Shown one piece after another: positions 44,435-55,733 of a DNA stretch of 64,000 nucleotides; the first letter of the stretch is position 1; every line of letters starts with the position of its first letter. Source of the stretch: Anaeramoeba flamelloides (lineage: Eukaryota; Metamonada; Anaeramoebidae); the NCBI GenBank assembly GCA_027625915.1, contig JANTQA010000042.1, positions 5,344,001-5,408,000 of the forward strand. The letters run 5' to 3'. A model generated the notes under the pieces. That model ran no database searches. It worked only from the letters and a program-made list of their open reading frames with translations, and was not told where the DNA came from. Both the position numbers and the translations under genes were made by a program.

Positions 44435-46059
44435 TAATTATTGGATATTTTAAAATTATAAAAGTCTGAAGATAATAAAATTGAATTTTTAATTGAGTAA
44501 TTTTTCTATTATATTTTTTTTTTGAAAATAAAAACTCTAAGTTTTTTACGATTAAAAAAATTTTTTTTTTCATTGTTTAAAAATTAACAAATTTAAAATT
44601 GAATTGAAAAAAGTTATGTAAAAAAATTTTTTTTTTTTGAAAAAATCATTTTAATAGGAAACTCTTTTAAAAATTTGATTTTAATTTTTTTAGCATTTTT
44701 TTTATATTTTTCTAGTAATTACACTATCAAAAATTTTAAATAATGAATATTTAGATAAAATAAGATGAGGTCTAATAATTTTTTTTTTCAAAATATTACA
44801 AATGTGAATAATTTTCTGATAAATTAGAAAAAAATGAAATTTTACTAGAGTTTTCCAATTAAAAAACAAAAAAAAATTTAAACATTGTTTTTCACTTACA
44901 ATAAAAATAAAAATCTTTTTTTTGAGATGTTTAAAAAAAATTTTTTTTTCAAAGTTTATAATTTTTAGTAGTTTAAAAAATATTTTGAAAAAAAATTTTT
45001 ATATACATTTTTTAAAATTTTCAATTTTGAAAAAAGTCAAAAACACCCATTTTAAATACTAAATATTTTCGAAACCTCTAACCCTCATAATGTTTAAATT
45101 TAAAAACTTCACAAAAAAAATCAAAATAAAAAAATTTTGAAAAAAAAAATTTTTCTATGGCAAATAGATTTTTATATTTCATTTTATCAACTAATATTCA
45201 CAGTAACTTATGTATTTTTATAATTAACTTTGATAAAAGTGAAAAAAAAATAAAAAAAATTTTTTTTTAATCTAAAAAAAAAATTTCAAAATTAAAAATT
45301 TTATAACTATTGTAGTTTTAAATATATTATAAATATAATATTTGAGTAAATCAAAAATGGGAAAATCAAAAGAGTAGTTAAAAAATTTTTCCAAAAAAAA
45401 AATTTTTTTTTTAAACCTTCATTTTTTCAATTTTTTTCACTAAAATCATATTTTTGATCAAAAATTACCCTAGTAAGATGATCTTTAAAACACCAAAAAA
45501 AAATTTATTTTTGTGTGAAAATATACCTTTTTTAGAAATGAAAAATTCCAAATATCAAAAAAAAAATTTTTTTGACAAAAAATCGAAAATTGAGAATAAC
45601 TACTAAACTAGAGGAGATACAGAGCTCTAAACTTTAAAAATCAATTTTTCAGATTATTTTGATTTTGGAACGATGAGTAATTCGCCCAGAGATTGAATAT
45701 TTATAAATTCAATTTTTTTCAATTTATACTTGTGAATGACTTTTGGTAACCAATGAGTATTGAAATTTTTCAAGATCAAATTCTTTCTTATTCTTCAACT
45801 TTTTGAAATAGAATTTATTTTCAAATAGTTGAACACGAGCACTTGTTAAATATTTGTAAATAGTATAAAATATCAGCTGTTATCAACTTTAATTTCAATT
45901 CTTGGATATTGTTTCATTTATGATTCTTATTTTTCCCAATGTATATCAAAAAAAGAACCAAATTAATATTAAAAAAAAGATTCACCATATGACAAGAGAT
46001 GGCATTAAGGCTAATGGATAGACCTCGAGTTTTTTTCGAAAATTCATTAAAAAAATCGA

Positions 46060-46660
46060 ATTTTGATATCATTTAATATTTTATTTTATTATCCAAAATA
46101 CTAATAGAATTATAAAAATAAAAATTACAAGACTCTCAATTCTTCAAAATATTAATAATGTAGGTATATTGTAAAAATTATTCCATTTACCAATCTCCAA
46201 AAAAATCCAATAATTTTTATATTCTTAGATATCTGAAATAATTATTTTTTATATACTAAGTCAATGTTATAACCGTAGAAATCATTTTGAGTCTTATCTT
46301 TAACTCTAAAATTCAATTTTTTAATTTATTTGTCCAATAGAAAACCTTTCTAAAAATCAAAAGTAATTTTTGACAAATAAAATAATAAAAAGACTTGAAA
46401 ATTTTCAAAAAGAGTCAATAAAAAGAATCTGTAATACTCATAACTAACAAAAAATATAACAACACATCTTTTTAAATCTTGATTTAGTTTTGGGATATTT
46501 CAAAGATGAGAAGAATTATTCCCGTATGAAGAAACACTAAAAATTTAAAAGAAGATAATAACTTTATTTGAGGTAAAAAAAAAAGTTCCTACTTTGCTGA
46601 TCAACTCATTAAAGAGAAGAAACTCACTCAAAGATTCTTTTATTAACAAAAATTACAAAT
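46060..46660 (+). repeat. 600-bp direct duplication, copy 1
   Basis: It shares a long collinear run of blocks with 60910-61520: CTTCAAAAT, TCTTAGATATCTGAAA, ATATACTAAGTCAAT, CATTTTGAGTCTT, TATAACAACACATCT, ATGAAGAAACACTAAAAA. The order is identical, with moderate identity. The second copy ends about 70 bases before the C2 gene start; no gene follows this copy directly. Confidence 0.75.
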
Positions 46661-47404
46661 TGTTTACAAATAAAGTATAACAGAATTGGATGTTTTTCAA
46701 TTTGGGTAAAATCATCAACAAAAGTAAAAAAAGTAAAATAAAGTGAAATTTTTTCAAAGCTTTTTTTATTAAAAAAAACTTGAAAATTTAAGTAAGCATT
46801 TTTGTACAATAGATAGCTACAAAATAATTTTTCATAAAAACTTGGTCTCAGTTGTTGTTGTTTTTTAATTGATCAAACTGAAAGATAAGGTGGTTATGGA
46901 TTTTGGTGACAAGTTTGTTTAAATTTGATTGAGTTGGTTCAAAAATAGGGTCATGAACTTGAAAGGTTGTAGAAAACACGAAGATCATATGATCTATTGT
47001 ACATATTGTTTGATTTGAAAGTAAAGTTTCAATTAACTGTATTTTTGATTAAACACAAAATAAAAACGAAAAACAACAGTTAACAAAAAAAAAAAAAAAC
47101 CTATAAAATAAACAAAAGTTATTTCCATAACAATACAAAAAATTTTCAAAATCACAAAGAAAAACGTCAAAGTGGGTTATTGAAACAACTTTTTTGAATT
47201 TTTCGAAAAAAATTTGAATGTCCTTGTTGAAATCCTTGATGTCTAGACATTAATTTCTTTTTTTTTTAAAAAAAAAAAAAAGAAAAAACAGCAATCTCAT
47301 GTTTAATGTTAATCCACTATTTTGGGAAGAAAAATTCTGGGAGTGACTCAAGCCTTAAAAATAATTTTTTTCCAAAAAATAATAGTAATGTTTCAAAATG
47401 AAGG

Positions 47405-47660
47405 TTCAACTGATAAAATGCAATAAATGTTTGGAAAATTTTTACTTGATTTTCCTTTTTGAAATTTTTATGCTCAAGCTTTGAATAAAGCATTTTGTGA
47501 AGTTAAGTGTTAAGAAACTCTGTAAAATTATTTGTTCTTCAAAATATTCGTTGTCAGTACTGTTTGATAAGAAAAAGTTCGAAGAGTTATAAAAATGGAA
47601 AATGAACTAAAATTTTTTTTTAATTTATTAGAATTTATCAGTATTCTTCAAATTGTCTCA
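47405..47660 (+). repeat. Dispersed repeat (inverse copy at 31600-31860)
   Basis: TAAGTGTTAAGAAACTCTGT and GTCAGTACTGTTTGATAAGA match the 31.7-kb copy in inverse orientation. It ends about 300 bp before the B-box gene. Confidence 0.65.
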
Positions 47661-47960
47661 TATTTTTTGTTTCTATGTGTTCTAATTTTTTTGTACTTTG
47701 ATTAATTGAAAAGCTTTTTTTAAAAACAAGAGGAAAAACAAGAATTTTTTCTTTATGCCTTTTATTTTATCTCTTCAAAAGAATGAAATTGGAAATTATT
47801 TGACAATTAGAAAATTATTATCAAAAGACCAATTAAAATGTAAATAACAATTAGGTCAAAATTAATAAACTTGAGGTTAAAATTTGTTTTCTTGTGGGCT
47901 TATTGCCAAAAAATTTCCAAAATCATTTTTTCTTTTCTTTTGGATTGAAATTTTTCATAA

Positions 47961-48982
47961 ATGGAAGATCCATTTGAACTAAACTATTTGTGTGACGAAT
48001 GTGACAATTCTTCAAAGGTTTATTGTGCACAGTGCGAGTGTGGCTTTTGTGTCAAGCATGATCAGATGAGGCATTCCAAAGCAATGACCAACCATGAAAG
48101 GTACAAGGTTGAAAAGTCCTCTGATTTTCACGTCTTGCTTTGTAAAAAGCATACCACAACTGTGAACACCATTTATTGTATGGACTGCAAAAGCCTTGTT
48201 TGCCAGAAGTGCCAACGAACAGAACACTTTGATCACGAATGTGTTGGGCTTTCTGAAGGCATCAACTCGTTAAAGGAGATCCAACAGAAACAAATGGACC
48301 ATCTCAAACCTTACCTTGAGGAATATGGCAAGTTTGAAAAAAATGCCAAAATCATTTTGGCTGGGATCGAACAAAATAGGGTTAATGAAAGCTCTGAAAT
48401 TTTAAAGCAATTTAAAAAATTAGAAGACTTCCTTGAGCAACAAAAAAACAAAATACTGCAGCAAATCGACAACAAGTATACCCAAAAATTAATTTCCGTT
48501 CAGCAACAAAAAGGCAATTATTATTCGACACACCAAAAATTAAAAAAATTTAAAAAAGGGATGCAGAATTTTGAAGAATCTTTTAGTGAAGAAAAAATGT
48601 ATCGGTCCGATTATTTGTTGATAAGCAATGGGTTACAGAACAATGAAATTTATAATTCGCTTCAAGATATCCCAATTCCAAAGCCTTTACAACCTTCAAG
48701 TAAATTTTTCTTTTTTTACTACTTTTTCTCTTTTTTTTTTATTTCCTACTTGCTAGTTTCTTTTTTCTTTTTTCTTTTTTCTTATTTCTTTTTTTTATTT
48801 TTTATTTTTTTCTCTTTCCTTTTTTTAAAAATTTTTTTTCTTTTGAAAAATTCCTAAACAATTTGCAAGATCCACATAAGACGAGAGTAATTAATACCAT
48901 TACACTGACTCCAAAGCCATTTAAAACAAAGCCCTTTCCAGAACACAAAATGTTTTTCTTAAGGGTTAAAATAGAGAAATAA
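47961..48982 (+). CDS. Double B-box/coiled-coil protein without RING (TRIM-like), two exons
   Basis: Exon 1 is 47961-48699 and exon 2 is 48870-48982, 283 residues. Residues about 8-50 form a first B-box zinc finger (CDECDNSSKVYCAQC, then CVKHDQMRH). Residues about 60-100 form a second (CKKHTTTVNTIYCMDC, then CQKCQRTEHFDHEC). A long coiled coil follows (about 105-205). The intron (48700-48869, 170 nt) starts GTAAAT, is extremely T-rich and ends GCAAG; splicing turns QPS into SNPHKTRVINTITLT in frame. B-box plus coiled coil is the core of TRIM proteins, but no RING finger precedes it, so E3 ligase activity is not expected. Role unknown; a scaffold is possible. The start is the first Met, 7 residues before the first zinc Cys pair. 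Confidence 0.87.
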
Positions 48983-50620
48983 AAAGAAAATATTTTAAAA
49001 TGGACATATACAGGCAAACTGTGTTCAAAAATGACACAAAAAGTGAGTGTTTTTCAAGTAAAAACATTTTTTTTTGGTGAGGAGCTTAGTTTTGGTTGAC
49101 TAAATTGGTGGGAAAAGTTCATAATGTTTTAAATCAAAGTGCAAAAAGATAAATTTTATTAAATCAAATTGCCTCGTCACTCAAAAGACACAAATGTCGG
49201 AAAGAAGGCAATTTAGAAGTTTTTTTTGTGATTCAAAAGCACTAAATTATCAAATAACCTGGTTTTTTTGAAAATATTGAACTTGGTGGATAGCTTAAGG
49301 ACTACGTTTGCAATTGAAATTCAAAAGTAAAATGTGTTTTTATCATGGTTTGGTGGTTGGTAATTCTCACAAATATTTATCAACAAGATCTATGAAGGAA
49401 AAAATGAATTATTTTTAGAATATTGTAAGTCATATTTTTCCCAAATTTGCTATTCATTGTCACTAAAAATGAAAAAGAAGGTTGGGAAAAAACGGCTTTT
49501 TTAGAAAATTCCTTTTGATAGGATATGATCATCTCCCAAGATCTTGTTCATAATTTTCTAATCAATTTTTTTTCATGTATTCTAATAGTTGCAATGTATG
49601 CACTTTTCATATATAGAATATCAAAATTGAGAAAAATGGTAAAAAAATTGGAATTATTGTTTGTTTTTTTCTGGTCGGGTTAATATTTACTAAAAACTTG
49701 ACTAGTTCTTTGGCATTTTATAGAAATTCATCAAAATCCAATTTTCTCTAAAAAGAGAAAGAGGCTTTTTTTATCAAATGAATCTTAAAAATTGTTTTAA
49801 AAATAAAAAAAACTGACTAATTTTTGCAAATATTATTTCCAAAAGATACTTTCATGCAAAATTCCACAAAATCTTTACCCCACACAGCCTCAACCAAATT
49901 TGTCTTCAAACTAACAATTGAGTTTTGAGAGAAACAAGACAAACAAAAAAAAAAATAATCACAAAAAATAAATCAAATTCTTTAGGTATTTGATAATGGA
50001 AATTCTATTTAAAATATCAATCCGGGTGAACACTATTATGAAAAGCCTTGTTTTAAGCTTCAATCCAAGAAAAAAAAAAGAAAAAATAAGAACCAAAACC
50101 CAAAAACTAAGAGAAAACGATAACCCTTTGAAAGAAATTGTTATGATTTCTGATGACAATTGAACAATTCAAGTAGAACTCAATGACCAAAAATCATAAT
50201 AAATGCGATCTTTTAGAGTTAGAGTTGTTTATTGAGATTTTTTGAAATGATCTTCATTTTTTCTTCAAGAAAATTGTGATTATTTTTCAATTTCATTCTC
50301 ACGTTTCTTAATAAGGGTGTTTGAGTTGAGGTATCTAAAAATTTTTTTATTTCATTTTTCATTACAAAAAAATACACAAAAAATGATTTTTTTGATCCAA
50401 ATTGGAAAATATTTCACATGATTCTGACTTTACAATTTAAATGAGATTGAATAAAAAGGTCTTGTGGCAACTTGTTAAATTGCCAACGTAGTCGTTAAAT
50501 ATCTTTGTGTTGTAAATAATAAAATTTGAATCTTTCAAAAACTTTCCAAATATTATTTTAGGAATGAAAAAAAAACCTTCCTTTACAATAAAAAAAAAAT
50601 AATAAAAATATATAACAACA
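48983..50620. other. Intergenic, no gene seen
   Basis: AT-rich sequence without a convincing reading frame or RNA gene. Confidence 0.5.
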
Positions 50621-50864
50621 TAAGGTATTTCCAAAAAAGTGTGACGTTTTTTCTTTTGTATTTTAGATAATATTCTCTTGTTTTAATATTTCTATTCTTA
50701 AACTGATAATACCAAATTAAGAGAAATATAAATACTGATTAAATCAATGACTAAGGTATTTATTTCAAAATATATTTGCTAAAAATATTTCCAAAAAATG
50801 AACAAAAAAAATACTCTTTTTTTTTTTTTTTTTTCTCCATAAAAGAGTGAGTACTCAAAGTTCA

Positions 50865-51345
50865 CCTGTTTGTCGTTAGACTTTTTTTAATTTGAGAAAT
50901 TAACGAAAATTAAATAAAATTTCGGTTTATTTCTTTCAAAAAAAAAACATAGGTACTTGAAGTTAGGTTTTTTTGAAATAAAATCTATTGATTTTCGTTA
51001 GGTTTTTTTTACATTGAGAAATAAACAGAAAATTTTAATAAATTTTCTGTTTATTTCTAAAGTAAAAAAAACCTAGAACACTTCACAAAATAAACAGAAA
51101 ACTCAAGAAAACTTAATTTCAAGTACCTATGTTTTTTTTTTGAAAGAAATAGTAAAGAAAATTTATTTAATTTTCGTTTATTTCTCAAATTACAAAAAAC
51201 CGCTCTTATCTTTTCCAGAATTCAAAAGAATAGAGTAAAATCTTTGATTTTTCTCTATTATTTTGCATTCTGAAAAATTGTCGTTAGGTTTTTTTTAATT
51301 TCTTAAATTAAAAAAAACCTAGGTACTCTATTGCACTTGACTGCA
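50865..51345. repeat. Modular palindromic repeat (copy E)
   Basis: Nested inverted modules: GGTACTTGAAGTTAGGTTTT at 50951 pairs with a block near 51110-51130, and a hairpin around AGAATAGAGTAAAATC lies near 51230. Same modules as copies B, D and F. It lies inside the split TIR element. Confidence 0.7.
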
Positions 51346-51648
51346 CCCATCAAATACTTTGTTATCTCTAATTGTAAAATAGAGATATTGCTGAGCCTAG
51401 TGAGAGCATGCGAATCTGGACATTTCTCCCAAGGAATCGGATATGCTTCATAAATTGAGAGATATTTTATTTTAATTCCGTTCAGTTTGGATTTTTTAGA
51501 ATAGACCAAAAAGATTTAAATCTGTCAGACTATTTCTTCAAATAATTAGCAGTTCTATAAAGCATAAACCCGATTTTTTATTTAAAATTACACCTTTGTA
51601 ATTTCAAGGAAGTTTTTGAGAAAATTTATAAACAATCAGAAATAATAT

Positions 51649-51719
51649 GGGCAAGAGTAATCGAACTCAGTGCCTTCGTATTGTAAGTTCGGTATACTTT
51701 ATCATTGGTATATACCAAT
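51649..51719 (-). pseudogene. tRNA-like relic, Val(UAC)-like
   Basis: The minus strand has a B box (GAGTTCGATTA) and a loop CTTACAA that would give anticodon TAC. The acceptor ends do not pair, the anticodon stem pairs at three of five positions and the T stem is out of register. Probably a decayed tRNA. Confidence 0.3.
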
Positions 51720-52585
51720 TCTCTAAAAATACGCACTTTTTTATATAAAAAATAACGAACGACAATTTTCAATTAAAAATTGACAATATGACAAGGACAC
51801 GAAAGATTTTTAAACAATAAAACAAACATTATAATTTTTTTCATTCAATTCGAAGTTTTGTCAGAGATTAAAACATCATAGGAAAACAATTTTTCTGATC
51901 AAAAGAAATAAATAATCACCAATTTTCACACTTGAAAAAAATATCATATAAAATTGTGATCAGAAAAACTTTGATATCCTTTTATTTAAGTAGTTTCCTT
52001 ACTAACAAATAAAATTGAATTTTTACAAACAAATCAATTGAATTATTATTAAAAATTAATTCATTATGGTTGAATAAAAATATTGAGTATTTAAACAGTA
52101 GTTATATTAGAGTTGAGTTTAATCAAGATATTTTAAAATAAATTTTCCAGGCTTTTTTTGAAATATCTTTGATATTTTCTCATGATAAACAGGCTTTTTA
52201 TTTAATTAACGAGTCATATTTCATTATAATTTTAAGTTTATTAACTTTTAAATGATTTCTAATGTAATTCACAATAATATAAAAAATAAAATACAAATAT
52301 GCAAAAAAGTTTTAAAACCAAAAATGGTAAAAAGAAGAACAAATCTCAATTTTTGCAAAACATTCAGAATTTTAAATGAAAATATGTTTTAAACTTTAAT
52401 GATGATACTATTCTGACTGAAAAATAGTTTATGTATCAAAATATTACACACCACACCACATCATAACATCATGTATATCTAACTATCTAAACTTTTTTCT
52501 AATTTCATTTTCGAATCAAAAAAAAAAAAAAAATGATTAAAAATATCAAATAGACAAATTATTTCAATTTAATATCGACGAACAA

Positions 52586-53725
52586 ATGGAATCATTACAA
52601 AAATTATCGTTTTCATCTATTTTTGATCTAACAAAAACAAAGATTATAATTCCCGAAAGAGTTGTTAAACTCATACCATTCCAATTAAGATGTATTTTCA
52701 AAAATAAAAATGATGAAATTATCGACAAAAATTTGCCAATTGATTTACAAGTCTGGGCAGAATCAAATGCAAAAGAAAAGTTTTATATTAAAATGGAATA
52801 TGATCCCAAAAAAGGAAACTTTCTCGGTATAGGTACAATTCCATCGATCGGCAATTACGATGTATATGCAACGATCGATCAAAGGCATATCAACGAGGAG
52901 CAGGCGCCCATTGGTAAGCTAATAGTCACTGAGGCATATGATCTTCGCAAATGTGAAGTCAAATATGACACCATGGTTTTAAGGAATACACGATCGTACA
53001 TTTGCATAACACTAAAGGATTCTGATTCAAATATAATCAATTTAACTAACCATCCCAAAATTGAAATTGTGATGAAATACCCAAGCAAAGAAACAGATAC
53101 AATCAAATGTAAAAAAGTCAAAAACCAAGTCGGCGTATACGGAACAGCGATTAAATTCCAACTTTCAGGTAGCCATACTTTCAAATTATTTATTGAAGGC
53201 ATTGAAATTCCAGACTCTCCATATAATTTTAAAGTTGGCCATCACACAACAGGATTTACTCTTGGCGACAGCTTGACATCAGGCAAGCCACAATTAAAGA
53301 TTTCTGAGGACGAAATGATGGTGATGAATAATCGCAGTTCAAGCAACAACGGTCGATTTGTGTTTTCCAGAAAGGTTTTAACATACCCGACAAGATATCG
53401 GTTTGTAATCAAAATTGAAAAAACAACAGGTAAAAATATGTTCTTTGGTGTAGGCACCTTTACCAATTCACAGAAGAACGCCATGAAAGATACCTGGGGA
53501 TGGAACTGCGGAAAGGCTCTCAAAATTAGAAATGGGGCAGAAGAAGCTTATGGCGAAATCGCGAAAACTAACGATACAGTAATTATCGAAGTAAATACCA
53601 AAAAGCATACAATTAAATTCGGTTTGAACAAAAAAATGTTCGATGATGCCTTTGACGATATCCCTGAGAAATCAATTTTAGTTTTTGGTCTTTATGGTAA
53701 AAAGGATCAGATTAGAATCATGTAA
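52586..53725 (+). CDS. Filamin-repeat plus SPRY-like domain protein
   Basis: Single exon, 379 residues. Two immunoglobulin-like filamin (ABP) repeats occupy about residues 8-115 and 118-218; the second ends with the filamin signature SHTFKLFIEGIEIPDSPYNF. After a Ser/Asn linker, residues about 245-379 form a beta-rich domain (RFVFSRKVL, then MFFGVGTFTN, DTWGWNCG, TIKFGLNKKMFDDAF) that resembles SPRY/B30.2. Its FGVGT and WGWNCG blocks correspond to the core SPRY strands. Filamin repeats join cytoskeletal or membrane partners and SPRY domains bind peptides; in TRIM proteins both follow B-box/coiled-coil parts like those of the gene 3.6 kb upstream on the same strand. No RING, B-box or actin-binding domain is present here. 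Assignment of the SPRY part is from motif shape only. Confidence 0.75.
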   Translation: MESLQKLSFSSIFDLTKTKIIIPERVVKLIPFQLRCIFKNKNDEIIDKNLPIDLQVWAESNAKEKFYIKMEYDPKKGNFLGIGTIPSIGNYDVYATIDQRHINEEQAPIGKLIVTEAYDLRKCEVKYDTMVLRNTRSYICITLKDSDSNIINLTNHPKIEIVMKYPSKETDTIKCKKVKNQVGVYGTAIKFQLSGSHTFKLFIEGIEIPDSPYNFKVGHHTTGFTLGDSLTSGKPQLKISEDEMMVMNNRSSSNNGRFVFSRKVLTYPTRYRFVIKIEKTTGKNMFFGVGTFTNSQKNAMKDTWGWNCGKALKIRNGAEEAYGEIAKTNDTVIIEVNTKKHTIKFGLNKKMFDDAFDDIPEKSILVFGLYGKKDQIRIM

Positions 53726-55532
53726 TTCTTTATTTCTTTCGATCTTTCATGCTTGCCTGTTTTCTTTTTTTTAAAAATTCTTCTTTTTTTTTTTTTTTTT
53801 TTTCATAAAAATATTGATTTAATTATGTTTGATAAAAGAATCATTTAACATAAGGGTTGATAATTTATTTTTTTTATTTTTTTTGCAAAAGTTATCATTA
53901 TTAATAATTTTGACTTTTTATTTTACATTTTTTATTTATTTCTCTACAAGTTTTACATTTTTCATTTTTCTTTTTTTTGTCACAGATTTCTTTGCTAAAA
54001 TAAATCTTCCCAGAAAAAGAACCATCTTTTTTTTATATTCTATTTATTTCACTTCTTTAAATTCTTTTTATTCATACTATCTTTGCTTTTTATTAGGTAA
54101 CTATAATAAAAATAAAATCCAATTCAAAATTTTAAACAGACCAAAATTCAATTTTTGAAAAAAAAAAAATCTTATTCAAGAAATTATATCAGAAATATTC
54201 AATTATAATGACCAACTAAACACCATTTCAAAAATTGTGACTCGTCTGAAATAATAAATTGAATATATATATATATATATCCTTTTGTATCCAAGAACAA
54301 CTAATAATTAAATCTTATTTATAATTCGCTTTTAAATCATTCCAAATATATATCAACCTGATATTTTAAAAATTAAAAAATAAAATAAAACCAAAAAACT
54401 AAAAAAAAAGTGAGTCACAATTTTTGAAATGTGAATTACGAATTTCTAATTACTGAACTTTCACCGAAAAAAAAGTTTAATAAAAAGATTTTTTGCTAAT
54501 AATTAAATTCGTTTTCAAAGAACATTTCATCAGTCCCAATTTTCTTGATGATTTATGGTCTTTTCAATGATCTTTTTTTTTCCAACATGATCTATTGCAA
54601 AAAAAAATTATCAAAAAAAAAAAAAAAAAAGGGGAAAAGAAAAACCAGAAAAAAATGAAAATGAAAATGGAAATGAGAAAGGAAAAGAAAAGGAAAAAAG
54701 AAAGAGAAAGGGAAAAGGAAATGAGAAAGGAAAAGAAAAAGAAAAAGAAAAAGAAAAAGCAAAACTAAAAAGAAAAAATGATTCTGATCAAAAATTTGAA
54801 AAAATAATTTTGATAAGGGTATGATATAAAACCACACAGAACTTGAACATTTTAAAGTTAGTCAAAATTTGTGAAAAATAGCTTGAATGGAATATGGAAC
54901 ATTATTTATCATAAATTCCCCACAAATCTAAAAAGAAATAATCATAAATCAAAATAGAAATTTTACAGTTTTAAAAATTTTGGAATGATCGAGGATTTTG
55001 GTATTAAGGTTAAATGTGAACAAAAATACTTAATCTGTTAATCAGGGAATTTTTAAGTCTCAAAATTAGGGTCATTAAAGAAGTTTAAATTCGGTTTAGT
55101 TTTTGAAAATTTTAGAGATTTGTTTACAAAAAAAGGAGTTTGGAAATTTGTTTTAATTTTATGAGGAATAAATATTAATCTAGGAAACAGCCGAAGACAT
55201 CAATAGTTTGAATTAGGTTTTTTCTCCACAAAATAACTCAAATTTAAACGTCAAGACCTGAAAAGGAAAATTTTTTTCACAAAAAAATCTCTAAATTTTG
55301 TATTTCTGAAATACAACTCAGATAATAAACATTATTATATATATCAATTTTGAAAAAGGTTTACCACTTTATTCGATATTATTGGGAATTGCACAAAAAA
55401 TGAAAATTTTCAGTAATATTTTTTTCAATTTTAATTTTAAAATTTTTGAAATTTTTATTTGACTTTATCGATAATTTATTTTCAATTATTTTTTTAATAA
55501 TCTAAGAAGAATTATATTTTTCAATTTCAAAA
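53726..55532. other. Intergenic with purine-rich tract
   Basis: No gene. Contains a (TA)n run near 54261-54280, the CCAAAATTCAATTTTTGAAA repeat end near 54143 and a purine tract at 54614-54765. Confidence 0.55.
54614..54765 (+). repeat. Purine-only GGAAAA/GAAAAA tract
   Basis: About 150 bases almost purely A and G on the plus strand. One frame reads like the Asn/Glu/Lys-rich linkers of the real genes (NENENGNEKGKEKEK), but no conserved sequence flanks it. Either a simple repeat or a relic of such a linker. Confidence 0.7.
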
Positions 55533-55733
55533 TACAGTCAGTTCCACTTTTAAGGTACAAACTTTCAACGAAATTTAAGGCACAAAAAAATCTCAAATTA
55601 AGGCACAAAATTTGTAATATTTTTTTTTTACAATTTATTTTAACAGAATCTGAATATTGTATCTTAATTTGAGATTTTTATTGTGTCTGAAATTTTGTTG
55701 AAAGTTTGTGCCTTAAAAGTGGAACTGACTGTA
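55533..55733. mobile_element. 200-bp palindromic MITE, copy 4
   Basis: Ends TACAGTCAGTTCCACTTTTA and TAAAAGTGGAACTGACTGTA are intact. Same internal TTAAGGCACAAA motifs as the other copies. Confidence 0.95.

Larger units (their letters stand above)
41608..45734. repeat. 4.1-kb near-perfect inverted repeat (giant palindrome)
   Basis: The left arm 41608-43514 (1,907 bp) and the right arm 43628-45734 (2,107 bp) are inverted copies around a 113-bp unique spacer, which is bordered by GATC on both sides. Outer ends read CACAATTATAAATTG and its inverse, and matching blocks run the whole length (CTCTGGGCGAATTACTCATC, TCGTCTAGTTTTCGAGATAT and others). The arms differ in length by 200 bp, exactly the MITE present only in the right arm. 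Each arm carries a tRNA-like sequence pointing to the centre. No protein-coding frame is seen. No target duplication could be identified. It may be a foldback-type element, long-TIR transposon or local inverted duplication. Confidence 0.95.
45735..47960. other. Intergenic between palindrome and B-box gene
   Basis: Holds a copy of a 600-bp duplication (46060-46660, partner at 60910-61520) and the 47405-47660 dispersed repeat. No reading frame of note. Confidence 0.6.
50621..52172. mobile_element. TIR element (AGGTATTTCC family), split by later insertions
   Basis: The left end TAAGGTATTTCCAAAAAAGT (50621) matches the 30.5-kb copy. The second half of that element (block AAATATCATATAAAAT and what follows) reappears at about 51820-52172. 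About 1 kb between the halves is foreign: modular palindromic repeat copy E and a tRNA-like relic. Confidence 0.65.

Noticed and set aside
41608-45734. The giant palindrome as the terminal repeats of a large virus-like DNA element
   Set aside because: No integrase, polymerase or capsid-like coding sequence lies inside or beside it; the spacer is only 113 bp.
54614-54780. A Glu/Lys-rich exon
   Set aside because: Purine tract without flanking conserved sequence, splice sites or start.
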